From NCBI GenBank assembly GCA_031268065.1, contig JAIRXX010000380.1:1-5832 (forward strand): a DNA stretch of 5,832 nt, written 5' to 3'. The position numbers and the translations under genes were made by a program. The notes below the pieces were generated by a model that made no database searches, was not told the origin of the DNA, and was given only the letters and a program-made list of their open reading frames with translations. This DNA is from Propionibacteriaceae bacterium. Lineage in GTDB: Bacteria > Actinomycetota > Actinomycetes > Propionibacteriales > Propionibacteriaceae. Below are positions 5,438 through 5,832 of this stretch, piece after piece; positions within the stretch are counted from its first letter, which is position 1, and every line of letters starts with the position of its first letter.

Positions 5438-5832
5438 ATGGCCCCGATGACCATCATCATGCTTGTCGCTGTTGTGGGCGTCTTCTATTTCTTGATGATC
5501 AGACCGCAACAGAAGCGCGCCAAGGAGCAAAAAGAGAAAATGGCCTCGTTGGCTGAGGGCGCCAGGGTGATGACGGTTCACGGCATCTTCGGCACGATCG
5601 TGCATCTGGGCGAGCGCCAGGCGATCTTGGAAATCTCGCCGGGAGTGGAAATGACCATCCTCAAGCAGGCCATCTCCACCCAGCAGGTCGAAGAAGAATT
5701 TGAATACGAGGACGAGTCCACATCCGCGACCGCGACCGAGCCGGACATCACCGAGCCGACCGATGAGGAGCTGGAAGCGCTGATCAAGGGCGAGAAGGAA
5801 GCCGGCGGGCAGGCAGCGGAGGGCGCGGAAGC
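5438..5832 (+). CDS. yajC: Preprotein translocase accessory subunit YajC (partial)
   Basis: The reading frame stays open from ATG 5438 to the window end, 131 codons plus two bases, with no stop. YajC is a small single-pass inner-membrane protein associated with SecDF and the SecYEG channel. One transmembrane helix (about residues 4-21, TIIMLVAVVGVFYFLMI) is followed at once by the hallmark RPQQKRAKE (22-30). The small soluble domain includes GARVMTVHGIFGTI (41-54); His48 stands where the family usually has Gly (GGI). The rest, from about residue 88, is acidic and rich in Glu, Asp, Thr and Ala. AGGA at 5428-5431, six bases upstream, supports the start. secD and secF would be expected downstream. 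The gene lies 132 nt after ruvB, so it may have its own promoter, though I see no clear one. Confidence 0.93.
   Translation, partial: MAPMTIIMLVAVVGVFYFLMIRPQQKRAKEQKEKMASLAEGARVMTVHGIFGTIVHLGERQAILEISPGVEMTILKQAISTQQVEEEFEYEDESTSATATEPDITEPTDEELEALIKGEKEAGGQAAEGAE

Overview
The window is a compact, GC-rich stretch of bacterial core genome, most likely from an actinomycete (Actinobacteria). Four things point that way: a HisA of the PriA type, an actinobacterial-style YebC, a Gram-positive/actinobacterial type LexA box (CCGAAC-N4-GTTCGG) in front of ruvC, and the ruvC-ruvA-ruvB-yajC order known from that phylum. ATA isoleucine codons are used fairly often (at least ten were seen) and two TTA leucine codons occur, so I would not place it among the most GC-extreme genera such as Streptomyces. 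I cannot name a genus.

Positions 1-2087 (plus strand) hold the 3' part of a histidine operon: the last codons of hisC, then hisB, hisH and hisA/priA. hisC and hisB share an ATGA; hisB-hisH and hisH-hisA are separated by about 30 nt. HisB makes imidazole-acetol phosphate, which HisC transaminates. HisA/PriA isomerises ProFAR to PRFAR, the substrate that HisH, supplying ammonia, processes with HisF. hisF is not in the window. The HisA protein keeps its catalytic aspartates but differs from the family at several otherwise strongly conserved positions.

Positions 2084-2848 (minus strand) encode YebC, convergent with hisA. The two stop codons are the two strands of one CTAG, and a hairpin that folds on either strand covers the junction. 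A 294-nt divergent intergenic region (2849-3142) carries the probable yebC promoter, several inverted repeats, and the probable LexA-regulated ruvC promoter.

Positions 3143-5305 (plus strand) hold ruvC, ruvA and ruvB, the Holliday-junction resolvasome, packed as an operon (ATGA overlap, then a 1-nt gap). A 132-nt gap with two hairpins follows, then the 5' part of yajC (5438 to the window end), which normally begins the yajC-secD-secF group for protein export.

I see no mobile element, CRISPR array, RNA gene or unknown multigene system. The points worth a second look are the substituted HisA/PriA active-site region, the inverted yebC that ends the his operon without hisF, the shared stop/hairpin junction, and the SOS box at ruvC.
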